From Trematomus loennbergii (taxonomy: Eukaryota > Chordata > Actinopteri > Perciformes > Nototheniidae), in contig JAAOOA010000619.1 in NCBI GenBank assembly GCA_012861695.1, forward strand, positions 83,501-147,500: a stretch of DNA of 64,000 nt, given 5' to 3'. This document shows, piece by piece, positions 25,947 to 38,900 of the stretch. The notes beneath the pieces are model-generated. The model saw only the letters and a list, made by a program, of their open reading frames with translations. It searched no databases and was not told the origin of the DNA. Made by a program: the position numbers and the translations under genes. The stretch's first letter is position 1; each line of letters begins with the position of its first letter.

Positions 25947-26004
25947 CTCCCGCTGTCCCTCCACTCTGACAGTGCTCTCGATGACTGAAGACAGTGACAC
26001 ATTT
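25947..26004 (-). other. Exon-like segment upstream of the receptor
   Basis: A 58-bp stretch bounded by a CTTTCCCCAG acceptor and a GGGAG|GTAACG donor. One frame reads NVSLSSVIESTVRVEGQRE. It could be a 5' untranslated or alternative exon of the receptor, or a fragment of another gene. There is no family match. Confidence 0.3.
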
Positions 26005-26429
26005 CTGGGGAAAGAAGAAGCATGACGTCACACACTGTAAGGCTTCAGGAAACATTAGGCTTCTTCCTGTCACTTCATTTGGATTTTTTGGATTAATACA
26101 CTGCAAAATCCAAATATGTCTTAGCTTTTCAAAAGCAATATGTTGGTAGTAAATACAGTAAAAACTATAGAGTAAGACTAAGACAATGGAAAATTCATGA
26201 AATGTGTTCATTTTCTAAAAAGAAATCGAGAAGGTCGCGACTTGTGCCATGATATTTCTAAATAATTGTACACATGTGTTGAACTGGACACTGGTACATT
26301 GACTTTCATTCAACCTGTAATTTAATTTAAAAGGTTTCTCAAGTTATTGGATATTGTTCTGTCTTGCCTTGAAAACATATTACTACTTAATCTATAGGTT
26401 GCTAATTTAGAAACTGAAAACATCAAAAA

Positions 26430-27345
26430 ATGACATCAAAATGAAATGCTGCTGGTTAGTGATGGAGGAGGCTGCCGGAGACAATCCTTCACATTACCAA
26501 CATATCAATACTACCCTGCAGTATACAGTCATTCAAACTAGCTGCACCTTTACCAGCTTTGAGAACACTTTCATGATCAATCATTATAAAACATATCATA
26601 TATATTATTCTGAAATGGACCAATCTGCACAATGACTACTTTTACTGTCGCTACTTTCACTATATTTTGATGATAATACTTTTCTACTTTTACTTGAGGA
26701 ACATTTGAATGCAGGACTTTTACTGTAACAGAGTATTCCTACACTCTGGTACTTCTACTTTTACTCAAGTACAAGATCTAATACTTCTACTTTTACTACA
26801 GTAACAGATCAGAGTACTTCTACTTTACTCAAGTACAAGATCTGAGTACTTCTACTTTTACTACAGTAACAGATCAGAGTACTTCTACTTTTACTCAAGT
26901 ACAAGATCTGAGTACTTCTACTTTTACTCAAGTACAAGATCTGAGTACTTCTACTTTTACTGAAGATCAATATCTGAGTACTTCTACTTTTACTACAGAT
27001 CTGAGTACTTACTACTACTTTACTCAAGTACAACATCTGAGTACTTCTACTCTTACTACAGTAACAGTTCAGAGTAATTCTACTTTTACTACAAGATCTG
27101 AGTACTTCTACTTTTACTGAAGTACAATATCTGAGTACTTGTACTTTTACTACAGTACCAGATCAGAGTACTTCTACTCTTACTACAGTACCAGATCAGA
27201 GTACTTCTACTCTACTACAGTACCAGATCAGAGTACTTCTACTTTTACTACAGTACCAGATCAGAGTACTTCTACTCTTACTACAGTACAGATCAGAGTA
27301 CTTCTACTTTACTACAGTACCAGATCAGAGTACTTCCCCTTAGTG
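26430..27345. repeat. AGTACTTCTACTTTTACT minisatellite within a dispersed element
   Basis: The segment 26500-26735 recurs at 42370-42600 (phrases GCTGCACCTTTA, TTCATGATCAATCATTATAA). After it, units of about 33 bases such as GAGTACTTCTACTTTTACT with CAAGTACAAGATCT expand to 27345. The same units occur inverted at 49960-50110. This is a widespread kind of fish transposon sequence whose internal motif has amplified here. Tyr/Ser-rich open frames are repeat translations. Confidence 0.82.
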
Positions 27346-28999
27346 AACATCTTGATGACCTTTGCTCTTTTCGTTGATCTTATTGTGACTCTGTGTCTCC
27401 ATCTTGTGGCGGATCAACAAACAGTACGACAACAGCTCAGAGGTAAATACTATTCATTTATTTCAGGACCATTAAAACCATTAAACATCACAAGTCATTA
27501 GGATAAAACCCTGCTGGTCTCAGGTCAGCGGAGCAGGGTGCATCTTCTGTTTCCAGGTCGAATCAGACAGTGATCACAAACCGCAGAGTGAGAACAGGAA
27601 GATCATCACTCCTTCACCCAGAGCGTCACAAATACACAGCTTCCTTTAGACAATTATCAACATGACTAATCAGAAATCACTTCATTGACTCATTGAGGTT
27701 CAGAAAAAAGAAGAAGACATGACGCGTTGAATAAACAGCCTCGTTAAGAACTCGTTAACACTTTGCAAATATACACAAGAGGAGAGACTATTACAGTTTA
27801 TCATTATTATGACCTTTTAGAGAATAACTTGGTACTGCAACAGCAGGTAGAAGAGGGGGGGGGGACACACACAGGGTCTTTGTACCAATTGTTATAATCT
27901 TTAATTAATATTAGAGCCTGATGCATAAAAACTGGAAGTGTGGGAACAATCAGGACTTAATTTATCTCAAAATGTTGTGTGTTATTTACCAATTGGGGTC
28001 ATTTAAAAAAAAGTATGTTGAATATCAAGGATAGCAAATTGACGTTCGTCCACTAATATTTAGTTTTAGGCTCCGATTTGCTTTATAAGCGTCTGAAAAC
28101 ACTAGGAATAAACCTTCTGTGTGTGTGTTGGTCTGTATGGTAAATATAAAGCTACAGCGGTTGCTGGTTAGCTTAGCTTAGCTTAGCTTAGCTTAAAGAC
28201 TCACAAACAACAATTTCAAAAATAGCTTTCTATCTCATTTGCTCAATTTGTGCAAAACCCATTGAGTTCTGCCTCAGCCAAGTCGCAGCGCTCAGTGACT
28301 AGATGTTAATTGGAATAATTATTTTTGAAATGTAGTATTGAGTATAAGAGTAGCGAGGGAAATATGTGCATCTCCTGTCAAAGTTACATCTACGAATGTT
28401 TGATGGTTTACCTTTCACTTTGGGTTATTTGTTGGTCTGTACGTTTGATATGAAGCTCCAGCTAGCCCCTTGTTAGCTTAGCATAACGACTGGAAACACT
28501 CAACAATCCCCAATTACAAACAAAATGGACGCTCTGAACCATAATCATCACAGTGATATTATATTATTGGGACTTTTATTTTTACATTTGGTCGAGTATT
28601 AGATAGAAGTCCTACAGGAAACTTCAAATGTTGTTTTTTAAACTTGCAAACGTTGGATATTCTCTAACTTTGGTTGTTTTTTAAAATATTTTTGACATTA
28701 GCAAAGGTTTCCCCACTTCTTAAATAAAGGTATTTTCTAGAACTAATAAGACTCTGATGTATATTACAGATTATGTTAAAGTGTTTGAAACCCAACCCAG
28801 GTATATTATTAGATTTCTGTGTAAAATAACAGTTGTTTAGACGTTGACGTTGTATTATTAATATAACAAACCTCTCCTCAAACACACCACCAAGTATCTG
28901 ATTGCACAAAAGTTCCTACAAATGTAAATATAACTTGATAACATGATAACATGATTCCCTTTTCTAGATTGTCTGACTACGAAGAAAAGTGACAGCAGG

Positions 29000-29031
<32 letters not shown>

Positions 29032-29222
29032 CCACAGACGGTGACATACATATCCAATATACAATTTAGCTTTCCACTGACCTAAAAATTACAGATGTCA
29101 GAAAACATGTTTTTTAAACTACATTTTTATTTTAAACTATACAAACTTCTCGTTGTAAAGGTGCATTTAGGGGGATTACATTCAAGACTATAATGTCTGG
29201 TAAAAGACTGAAGAAATCCACT
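27346..29222. other. Intergenic DNA with old repeat fragments
   Basis: AT-rich sequence between the receptor and vamp8. At 28165-28195 a short CTTAG-type tandem (TTAGCTTAGCTTAGC) and at 28460-28500 a related TTGTTAGCTTAGCATAACGAC mark fragments of a common fish repeat. A frame ending at 27441 with a GTAAAT donor-like sequence has no family support. No gene is called. Confidence 0.5.
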
Positions 29223-29454
29223 TTAAAAGGCGCCCTAATCTGCCCAGATTTAGACTGCTTGCCGGCTCTGTTGTGATTGGTCAACCACTTAGAGATGTCC
29301 CGCCCCTTCGCCTATCATGTAAAATGTATTGGAGTGCTAGCCAATAGGAGCCTGAGTCTTGCATAGTGATGTCATTTTGGTCTGGAAGTAAACAAAGGAG
29401 TCCAATGGAGGAACTAAAAGCTATATAAAAACCCAGATAATAGGGCCTCTTTAA
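29223..29454. mobile_element. Array-less copy of the 57-bp-array host MITE
   Basis: TTAA at both ends with inverted termini TTAAAAGGCGCCCTAAT and ATAGGGCCTCTTTAA, 232 bp. The body (GTTGTGATTGGTCAACC, ATAGTGATGTCATTTTGG) matches the flanks of the 57-bp arrays at 22.1 and 36.3 kb, but no array is present. Confidence 0.82.
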
Positions 29455-29752
29455 ATTGACTTCTTTCAGGATAATAATCGTTAACAAAGAGCAGCTGGCT
29501 TTTTTCGGCAGATGTTTTTGCTGCCGTCAGGCGACACTTGTCTTTAGTTTCTCACAAATTAAAAAAATTAACTATAGGCTGGAATTGTGATAAACTAAAT
29601 CGCCAATAAACTAGAAAAAAGCACTGGTCTTCAAATACCATAATGAGCATGAAGCAGAAACCGTTTCCCCAAGACAGCAGTTATTATTATCTTCTTTGAG
29701 TCTATATATTACTTTCTGTTTTACTGTAACTTGGTATGTACATTGTGCAAGA

Positions 29753-29783
29753 GTGTGTGTGTGTGCGTGTGCGTGTGCGTGTG

Positions 29784-29814
<31 letters not shown>
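29753..29814. repeat. (GT)n microsatellite abutting the vamp8 stop codon
   Basis: GT/GC-GT tract of about 62 bp. On the minus strand it is a CA tract that begins at the base after the TAA stop of vamp8, so it forms the first part of the 3' untranslated region. It generates cysteine/valine-rich frames that are not genes. Confidence 0.92.
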
Positions 29815-29997
29815 TTATGGCTTGGGTGGTAGGGTGGGTGTAATTGGCTTTGTGGTGGTGGGAATGACCCCGGTGGAGAGGAGGACGATGATGAGCACGA
29901 TGATGAGCACGACCACCACGATGACCACTACCAGCTTCACGTTCTTCCACCAGTACGTACGAGCCACTTTCACCGACGTCTGCTTGAAGTGCTGAGC
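29815..29997 (-). CDS. vamp8: vamp8 exon 3: membrane anchor and tail
   Basis: Sixty codons and TAA from a CCCCCCTCAG acceptor: [19 protein letters not shown], a 20-residue aliphatic anchor, then [20 protein letters not shown]. The tail would face the organelle lumen or cell exterior and is rich in potential O-glycosylation residues. Confidence 0.95.
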   Translation of the reverse strand, partial: AQHFKQTSVKVARTYWWKNVKLVVVIVVVVLIIVLIIVLLSTGVIPTTTKPITPTLPPKP

Positions 29998-32900
29998 CTG
30001 AGGGGGGACACACACACACAATGGAATGAGTGCAGGAATGAGTCATAATAAGCCCTAAGATTAATGGGCATTGTAACACTACTTGATCCCTTATATGGAA
30101 GTTTTCTGAATGTGTTTCTGGTTTGAACGCGTGATGTTAAAGGTCTCCTATTATGCAAAATCCACTTCTTCATGTCTCTTCTACATCAACATGTGTCCCC
30201 TCTTCTTCACGTCTCTTCTACATCAACACGTGTCCCCTCTTCTTCATGTCTCTTCTACATCAACAGTGTCCCCTCTTCTCACGTCTCTTCTACATCAACA
30301 TGTGTCCCCTCTTCTCGTCTCTTCTACATCAACGTGTCCCCTCTTCTTCATGTCTCTTCTACATCAACACGTGTCCCCTCTTCTTCATGTCTCTTCTACA
30401 TCAACACGTGTCCCCTCTTCTTCACGTCTCTTCTACATCAACACGTGTCCCCTCTTCTCACGTCTCTCTACATCAACATGTGTCCCCTCTTCTTCATGTC
30501 CTCTACATCAACATGTGTCCCCTCTTCTTCATGTCTTCTCTACATCAACATGTGTCCCCTCTTCTTCAGTCTCTTCTACATCAACATGTGTCCCCTCTTC
30601 TTCATGTCTCTTCTACATCAACGTGTCCCCTCTTCTTCATGTCTCTTCTACATCAACACGTGTCCCCTCTTCTTCACGTCTCTTCTACATCAACGATGTG
30701 TCCCCTCTTCTTCACGTCTCTTCTACATCAACACGTGTCCCCTCTCTTCACGTCTCTTCTACATCAACATGTGTCCCCTCTTCTCATGTCTCTTCTACAT
30801 CAACATGTGTCCCCTCTTCTTCAGTCTCTTCTACATCAACACGTGTCCCCTCTTCTTCACGTCTCTTCTACATCAACATGTGTCCCCTCTTCTTCACGTC
30901 TCTTCTACATCAACATGTGTCCCCTCGTCTCACGTCTCTTCTACATCAACACGTGTCCCCTCTTCTTCAGTCTCTTCTACATCAACACGTGTCCCCTCTT
31001 CTTCATGTCTCTTCTACATCAACACGTGTCCCCTCTTCTTCATGTCTCTTCTACATCACGTGTCCCCTCTTCTTCATGTCTCTTCTCATCACATGTGTCC
31101 CCTCTTCTTCATGTCTCTTCTACATCAAATGTGTCCCCTCTTCTTCATGTCTCTTCTACATCAACATGTGTCCCCTCTTCTTCATGTCTCTTCTTCATCA
31201 ACATGTGTCTACTCTTCTTCATGTCTCTTCTACATCAACATGTGTCCCCTCTTCTTCATGTCTCTTCTACATCAACATGTGTCCCCTCTTCTTCATGTCT
31301 CTTCTACATCAACATGTGTCCCCTCTGAAAGTTTCTCAGGAAAAAAGATTCTCTCTCTTTTTCTCCTGATCCATTTATATAAAAACCTGTCAACCAGCTG
31401 ATCAGATTTGGGCCACTTGATGATGTCGTAACGATTTTAGCATGAGGAGGGACACAAGGAATGAGTGCAGGAATGAGTCATAATAATCCCCAAGATGAGT
31501 CAGCATTTTAGCACTTCTTGTGTTTTCAATGTGTTTTTGGTACTTTTTTTACATCATAAGCGTTTGTCACATGGAGAAATCCCATTGGACCAGGGAGATG
31601 CTGCCTTCAGGGTCCAACACAGAAATAAGACATCCTTGTACCACTCTAATTTTACATAAGGAGTATTTCTTCCCACTGAACAATATCCAATAGTAGATTG
31701 AACTAATATTTCTTTACATTTTACATGCAGATGGTTTATTTATAAGTATATTCTATATAGCATTGTTAGGGGAAACAACTACGCTCTAGCTTCTCTCCAA
31801 TTGAAGACTTTTTTAGTTGACATCGAAGCTACAGACTGAAAATTAAACAAGACTGGTGTGTGTGTTGTCCCACTGGCCTCCACAGAATTTATATTTTGGA
31901 TGGATAGCGTCCTTTTGTGGACATACTTTTTTTTAATTAGAAAGTAGGAAACATTCCCATGTCCATGTGGGACTATATGTTAGTCAGGTTCATTTGAAAT
32001 GTCTTTAATCTCACTAACGAACTGGTTGTACTGGTTTTCCTGATGATTATCAATGAGGTCATCTTTATTTACAAACTCAGAGACACCAGAGATGCATCGC
32101 TGCACATATGAGAAATAGAGTGGTGCAGGAATGAGTCCTAAAACCAGGAAATTAGTCAGCATTTTAGCACAAATCAATTGTTTTCTGAATGTGTTTCTGG
32201 TTGTTATCCTGAAATAAGGTCTGTGGTTAACAAAAGCCAACATTAGCTTAGCGGTGGTGACGTGAAGTCATGTGACCGTGCTGTAGTTCCTTTATAGCCC
32301 AACATTAGCCACCTTTAGCTTAGCGGTGGTGACGTGAAGTCATGTGACCGTGCTGTAGTTCCTTTATAGCCCAACATTAGCCACCTTTAGCTTAGCGGTG
32401 GTGACGTGAAGTCATGTGACCGTGCTGTAGTTCCTTTATAGCCCAACATTAGCCACCTTTAGCTTAGCGGTGGTGACGTGAAGTCATGTGACCGTGCTGT
32501 AGTTCCTTTATAGCCCAACATTAGCCCCTTTAGCTTAGCGGTGGTGACGTGAAGTCATGTGACCGTGCTGTAGTTCCTTTATAGCCCAACATTAGCCACC
32601 TTTAGCTTAGCGGTGGTGACGTGAAGTCATGTGACCGTGCTGTAGTTCCTTTATAGCCCAACATTAGCCCTTTAGCTTAGCGGTGGTGACGTGAAGTCAT
32701 GTGACCGTGCTGTAGTTCCTTTATAGCCCAACATTAGCCGCCTTTAGCTTAGCGGTGGTGACTGAAGTCATGTGACCGTGCTGTAGTTCCTTTATAGCCC
32801 AACATTAGCCGCCTTTAGCTTAGCGGTGGTGACGTGAAGTCATGTGACCGTGCTGTAGTTCCTTTATAGCCCAACATTAGCCCCTTTAGCTTAGCGGTGG

Positions 32901-35900
32901 TGACGTGAAGTCATGTGACCGTGCTGTAGTTCCTTTATAGCCCAACATTAGCCACCTTTAGCTTAGCGGTGGTGACGTGAAGTCATGTGACCGTGCTGTA
33001 GTTCCTTTATAGCCCAACATTAGCCCCTTTAGCTTAGCGGTGGTGACGTGAAGTCATGTGACCGTGCTGTAGTTCCTTTATAGCCCAACATTAGCCACCT
33101 TTAGCTTAGCGGTGGTGACGTGAAGTCATGTGACCGTGCTGTAGTTCCTTTATAGCCCAACATTAGCCACCTTTAGCTTAGCGGTGGTGACGTGAAGTCA
33201 TGTGACCGTGCTGTAGTTCCTTTATAGCCCAACATTAGCCACCTTTAGCTTAGCGGTGGTGACGTGAAGTCATGTGACCGTGCTGTAGTTCCTTTATAGC
33301 CCAACATTAGCCACCTTTAGCTTAGCGGTGGTGACGTGAAGTCATGTGACCGTGCTGTAGTTCCTTTATAGCCCAACATTAGCCACCTTTAGCTTAGCGG
33401 TGGTGACGTGAAGTCATGTGACCGTGCTGTAGTTCCTTTTATAGCCAACATTAGCAACCTTTAGCTTAGCGGTGGTGACGTGAAGTCATGTGACCGTGCT
33501 GTAGTTCCTTTATAGCCCAACATTAGCCGCATTTAGCTTAGCGGTAGCATAAACGTTGAGATCACTATATTTAGCATTTATTAACTTCTGTCTTCCACTC
33601 TCTTTCTGCAGTGCCCAGAGGGAACCACCAAGAAGGGCAACATTAAGAGAGAGAACAAGGCGTACTCTTACGCTCTAGGAACAGATCATCGAGCTGGAGT
33701 TACAGGCGGTAAAGTCACTAACCATCATCTTAGTTTTTTGAGACATTAATCAGTTTTAATTTAGGCATTCTCAGTCTATTATTAGCTAGAACTCACCCCC
33801 GTCTGGAGGTCCTCAGATTTCCCCATCAGGTCGTCCAGCCTCTCGCCCCGGGCGAGGATGCGGTCCACGTTCTGCGTCATGATGTCTTTCACCCCGTCCA
33901 CCTGGTCCTTCAGGATCTGAACCTTGTCTTTGGGCTCGGGCGCCGCCTCGGCTCCTCCTCGCTCCTGGGACCACACAGAAAAAGAAAAGTAATTCAATGA
34001 AGAAATGTGTTGAGGAAAGTAGCATTACACATGGGAGCGGCAGTGGATTTTTTTAAAACGCATATATTTACTAGATCTTTAAAACCCCCACTTGTTGCCA
34101 TGCCGACGTAAAACTTCACTACTTTATTTCGTCGTTTTATTAGTTTTTGTTGTTTTGTTTCAACCATTTTACTCTGTAGCACACGCAATGAAAAGTGCGC
34201 TTATAAATAAAATTGATTATTATTATTATTATAAACTGTATGGTGTAGGGCTAAAACTACTTTAAAAACAATAATTAAAAAATACTTTAAGTTGTCAAAA
34301 GTTTGTTTTATTGGATTAATTTACAGTAAGTGGAATGTGATATGCAATTAATCTTCAATTATTAATCAATAGATTTGATTGTTTAGTCTATAAATGTCTC
34401 GTTTTGACAGTCCCACACTTACGGATATTCACTTAGGTATTATGTAAAACAGAAAGAAAGAAGGATATCTCAATTTCTGAGACGTATAAACAGCATTTTC
34501 TGACATAATTGCATGAAAAATACCTTTAACAATAAATGGATTATCAAAATAGTTGTAGCTTATAAAACACCAATTTAAACTTATGAAATATGACCAGGTT
34601 ACTCAATATAATCCTCAGATCTTATTTATAGCAGTTTTCATGAAGGAGCTATTTAATGTGTACTGAACTAGACCTGCCAGTTTCTCCAAAAGAATCCCCA
34701 AAAACTTTTATTTAAAATGTTGTTTTGAAGAGATGCACTTACGGCCCGTCCACAGCGTTAAAAAAATCTTGGAGGTGGGCGTATCTGAAGCTTGGGGATT
34801 TTTTGGCGAGCAAGGCACCAACAACCAATCACATGAATCTCCCGCCCCGACATACGAAGCAAAAAAGCCCGAAGTAAACTGGATATAAACTCCCCAAACA
34901 GGCGAAAACCTACCACTGTCTCTGCCACCTCCCTCCATGCCTGGCTCCTCCGGTTTGTATCCCGGTAGGTAAATAGGGACTGGTCATAAAGCACCGGGTG
35001 ATTCCCTACCGCTAATTTCTCCTCCATTTTTGGAATATGAGGAAATGACCTGCGGTATGTCTCTCCCAGCATACACGCCGTTTGATTGGCTAGCGCTTGA
35101 ACTGTCAGATTTGCATACACCGGATTTGATTGGCTGACGCTTCCACCTCAGCTTCAAAAGTTAAACATTGCTCAACTCTGAATCCTGAAAATCTCGCTCG
35201 CCTTCCCACAATGCAGTTCGGCGAAAAGTGAGGCAAAGTGACGTCACCCCATTCAAAGTGAATGGGCAGAAGCGTTCCAAGATTTTTTTAACGCTGCTGT
35301 GTGGACGGGCCGTTAGTGTACAACTCTTCCGAAAAGAAGAAGCTTAGCATGTCAAAACTAACAAAAATAATGAATAATCACAAAGCGTAATCAACTTGTA
35401 TCAAAACGACACAAAAATCGACTTGAATGCCCTTTTCCCACCAAAGGGCCAGTTTGGAGCTCGTGCTTTTTTTTGTATTCTTGCAAATTACTGCACTTGC
35501 ACAATTGTATGTTTCTTTATGTCTTCAGTTTATTGCGTGTTGCATTTGAAAGAGACTTCAGATTTCCATTGACAAACTAAGCTGAAGCTGTAACCCTGTA
35601 AATGACAATAAAGCCTTTAAGTCTTTGAATCATGAGCTGCAGAAACGTGAGCAAACATAGGATAACTTTGCCTAAGAAAATGTCTCAAAGTCCTAAATAA
35701 AATCCACATTTGTTTATTATTTCTGCAACTTATTGTAGGAGATGAAGGAGTCTGGATCTTTACACTTTTATTACGCTGTAGCTTTTGTAAGAATAACATT
35801 CCTTTTAGTCTATGTTGAGAACAGAGGCAGCCATTTCCCATGAGGCAACAGGGCTGTAAACACAACGGTCTCCAGGACACAGAGCAGGTTTTGTTGAGTC

Positions 35901-38900
35901 ACCTGATGTCTCCCTGCTCTCCTGTTACCTCCTCTACTCTGCTCCTTTCATGAACTTACAGAGGCCATTCCCCCTCTCCTGTAGTGTGTTATATATGTGT
36001 GTTATGTAGGTTTTAGTGCATGTCAATGGTCTGCAGAGGCTAACATCCCTCCTTGTTTACTTCTATAACATACTGACATCACTATGCAACACTCCTCCTA
36101 TTGGCTAGCGCTCCACATTGTAAGTGATAGGCTAAGGGGCGGGACATCTCTAAGCGGTTGACCAATCATAACAGAGCCGACCAGCTAACCAATCAGAGCA
36201 GCTTGGTTTCAGACAGAGGGTGAAACGAGGTGCTGCAGCACAGTGTGAGAAACATAAAGCATGGAGACAGTAGAGACACTACATACTGACATACATACAA
36301 ATGAACATCAGCAGGAGAGGACTCTTTAAAGTAGAGACACTACATACTGATATACACCTGAACATCAGCAGGAGAGGACTCTTTAAAGTAGAGACACTAC
36401 ATACTGATATACACCTGAACATCAGCAGGAGAGGACTCTTTAAAGTAGAGACACTACATACTGATATACACCTGAACATCAGCAGGAGAGGACTCTTTAA
36501 AGTAGAACACTACATACTGATATACACCTGAACATCAGCAGGAGAGGACTCTTTAAAGTAGAGACACTACATACTGATATACACCTGAACATCAGCAGGA
36601 GAGGACTCTTTAAAGTAGAGACACTACATACTGATATACACCTGAACATCAGCAGGAGAGGACTCTTTAAAGTAGAGACACTATACTGATATACACCTGA
36701 ACATCAGCAGGAGAGAACTCTTTAAGTAGAGACACTACATACTGATATACACCTGAACATCAGCAGGAGAGGACTCTTTAAAGTAGAGACACTATACTGA
36801 TATACACCTGAACATCAGCAGGAGAGAACTCTTTAAAGTAGAGACACTACATACTGTATACACCTGAACATCAGCAGGAGAGAACTCTTTAAAGTAGAGA
36901 CACTACATACTGATATACACCTGAACATCAGCAGAGAGGATTCTTTAAAGTAGAGACACTTATTCATGAAATACACCTGACAGCATCAGCAGGAGAGGAC
37001 TCTTTAAAGTAGAGACACTACATACTGATATACACCTGAACATCAGCAGGAGAGGACTCTTTAAAGTAGAGACACTACTACTGATATACACCTGAACATC
37101 AGCAGGAGAGGACTCTTAAAGTAAGACACTACATACTGATATACACCTGAACATCAGCAGGAGAGGACTCTTTAAAGTAGAGACACTACATACTGATATA
37201 CACCTGAACATCAGCAGGAGAGGACTCTTTAAAGTAGAGACACTACATACTGATATACACCTGAACATGAGCAGGAGAGGACTCTTTAAAGTAGAGACAC
37301 TACATACTGATATACACCTGAACATGAGCAGGAGAGGACTCTTTAAAGTAAGACACTACATACTGATATACACCTGAACATGAGCAGGAGAGGACTCTTT
37401 AAAGTAGAGACACTACATACTGATATACACCTGAACATGAGCAGGAGGACTCTTTAAGTATGATAAATGCTTAAAGGTGCATAAAGGAATCCGGATAAGG
37501 GCTCTCTGAAATGTGAATCCGTTGAATCGACTCCAAGTCATTTGAATGCAGTTGTAAATGCAAGCGTGGATTTCATTCATTCATCACTTAAATCCTCACT
37601 GCTCCGTCCTTCTCTAGTCAATGTGCAACAACAGGCAGTTAGATTTTACACTGATTATGCAAAACAACACTCATATATTCTGCAGGTTTATCCCTTCCTC
37701 TCTGAGTGAGTGTAGCGTACATTAAAAGGGGTTTTCTAGACTTTTAATGTTTCAAAAACCTCAGAAATCACTATTTTTAAAGCCAAGTTTTGCACTTTGT
37801 TGGATTTTTTTGGTGCGAGTTAGACCCATTATCACAGAGTTGTTATTAGCACAATATAAGGCTGCGATCAACAATTATTAAATATAGGTTAATGTGGAAA
37901 TTATAATGTTGAGTAATCGATTAATCATTTCGTAAATGTCTCGTTTGGTCTTCAAGTGTGAAACTAACTAGATATTCAATTCAAAACGATATAAAAACCA
38001 AGAAAAGCAGCAAATCTCCTCATTTTGGAAACTAAAATCATTTTGTGTTCATTTTGGATTTAAAGAGTTGGCATTTATTTTTCTGTAGGTCGACTAATAA
38101 ATTATTTGACTCATCAATGCTGCTCTACAGTAAGGAAGCATATACAAAAACATGATATATATCTATTACACACTTAGAGCAGCTTTAAACCTAAAATGTT
38201 AAACCATAATTAGCTATTTTAAACTACCTAAAGGTGGGGTAGGTAATTCACTTCAGAAACACTTTTTGTTATATTCCATGGAATGCTCTTAACATCCCGA
38301 TAGAAATGAATATATTAAATGCTTTGACAATAAATATATAAAAAAATATCATCTGTGGAAGCCGTGGCGCTGTAAAAAGTACGACCAATCATTTGAGCCG
38401 GCCCGGCTAAAATAACTGGATGGCCTACCTGCCTGTCAGCCTTCCATCTGTGCACAAACTTATCTCGTGCCCTCATTGTCATGTGCGCGTTCGTGTGTGT
38501 TGGAGGAGGGGCTCTGTAAGGAAGTCTGAAGGAAGGGGCAGATTCTTTTTCGGTTGGGTACTTTCAATTCTAGCGCACTCGAGCTGGTTTCTCCAAAATG
38601 ACATACCCCACCTTTAAGCCTTCAGTAAAGTATATCCCACAAATATAAGACTGCTAAACTCCTGAGCACTATCTTAATGGTTTTTATTCAATTGTTTTAT
38701 GTCTTTTATATATATTATATTGCATTGTTTGAGGAACCCAGTTTTTCCAATGCACAACTATAGCTGTGTAAATGACATAAAATAAATCTATAATAATTCT
38801 ATGATTTATTTTAGGTGATGAACTTTTAAAAATTTATTTTTAGCTCATTTTTCTACCAAATATAAGCCGGGCTATCAAAGTAGCTCAGGATGTAAAAGTT

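Noticed and set aside
27139..27501. 120-codon Tyr/Ser-rich frame running into LVNILMTFALFVDLIVTLC
   Set aside because: Most of it is the AGTACTT repeat. The hydrophobic end is short, unsupported by splice partners and likely chance.
29696..29995. Plus-strand 99-codon frame with a cysteine/valine-rich start
   Set aside because: It is the GT microsatellite plus the antisense of vamp8 exon 3.
30110..31401. Three overlapping frames of about 400 codons as overlapping genes
   Set aside because: All three are the same 37-bp stop-free unit read in different phases, located inside a MITE in vamp8 intron 2.
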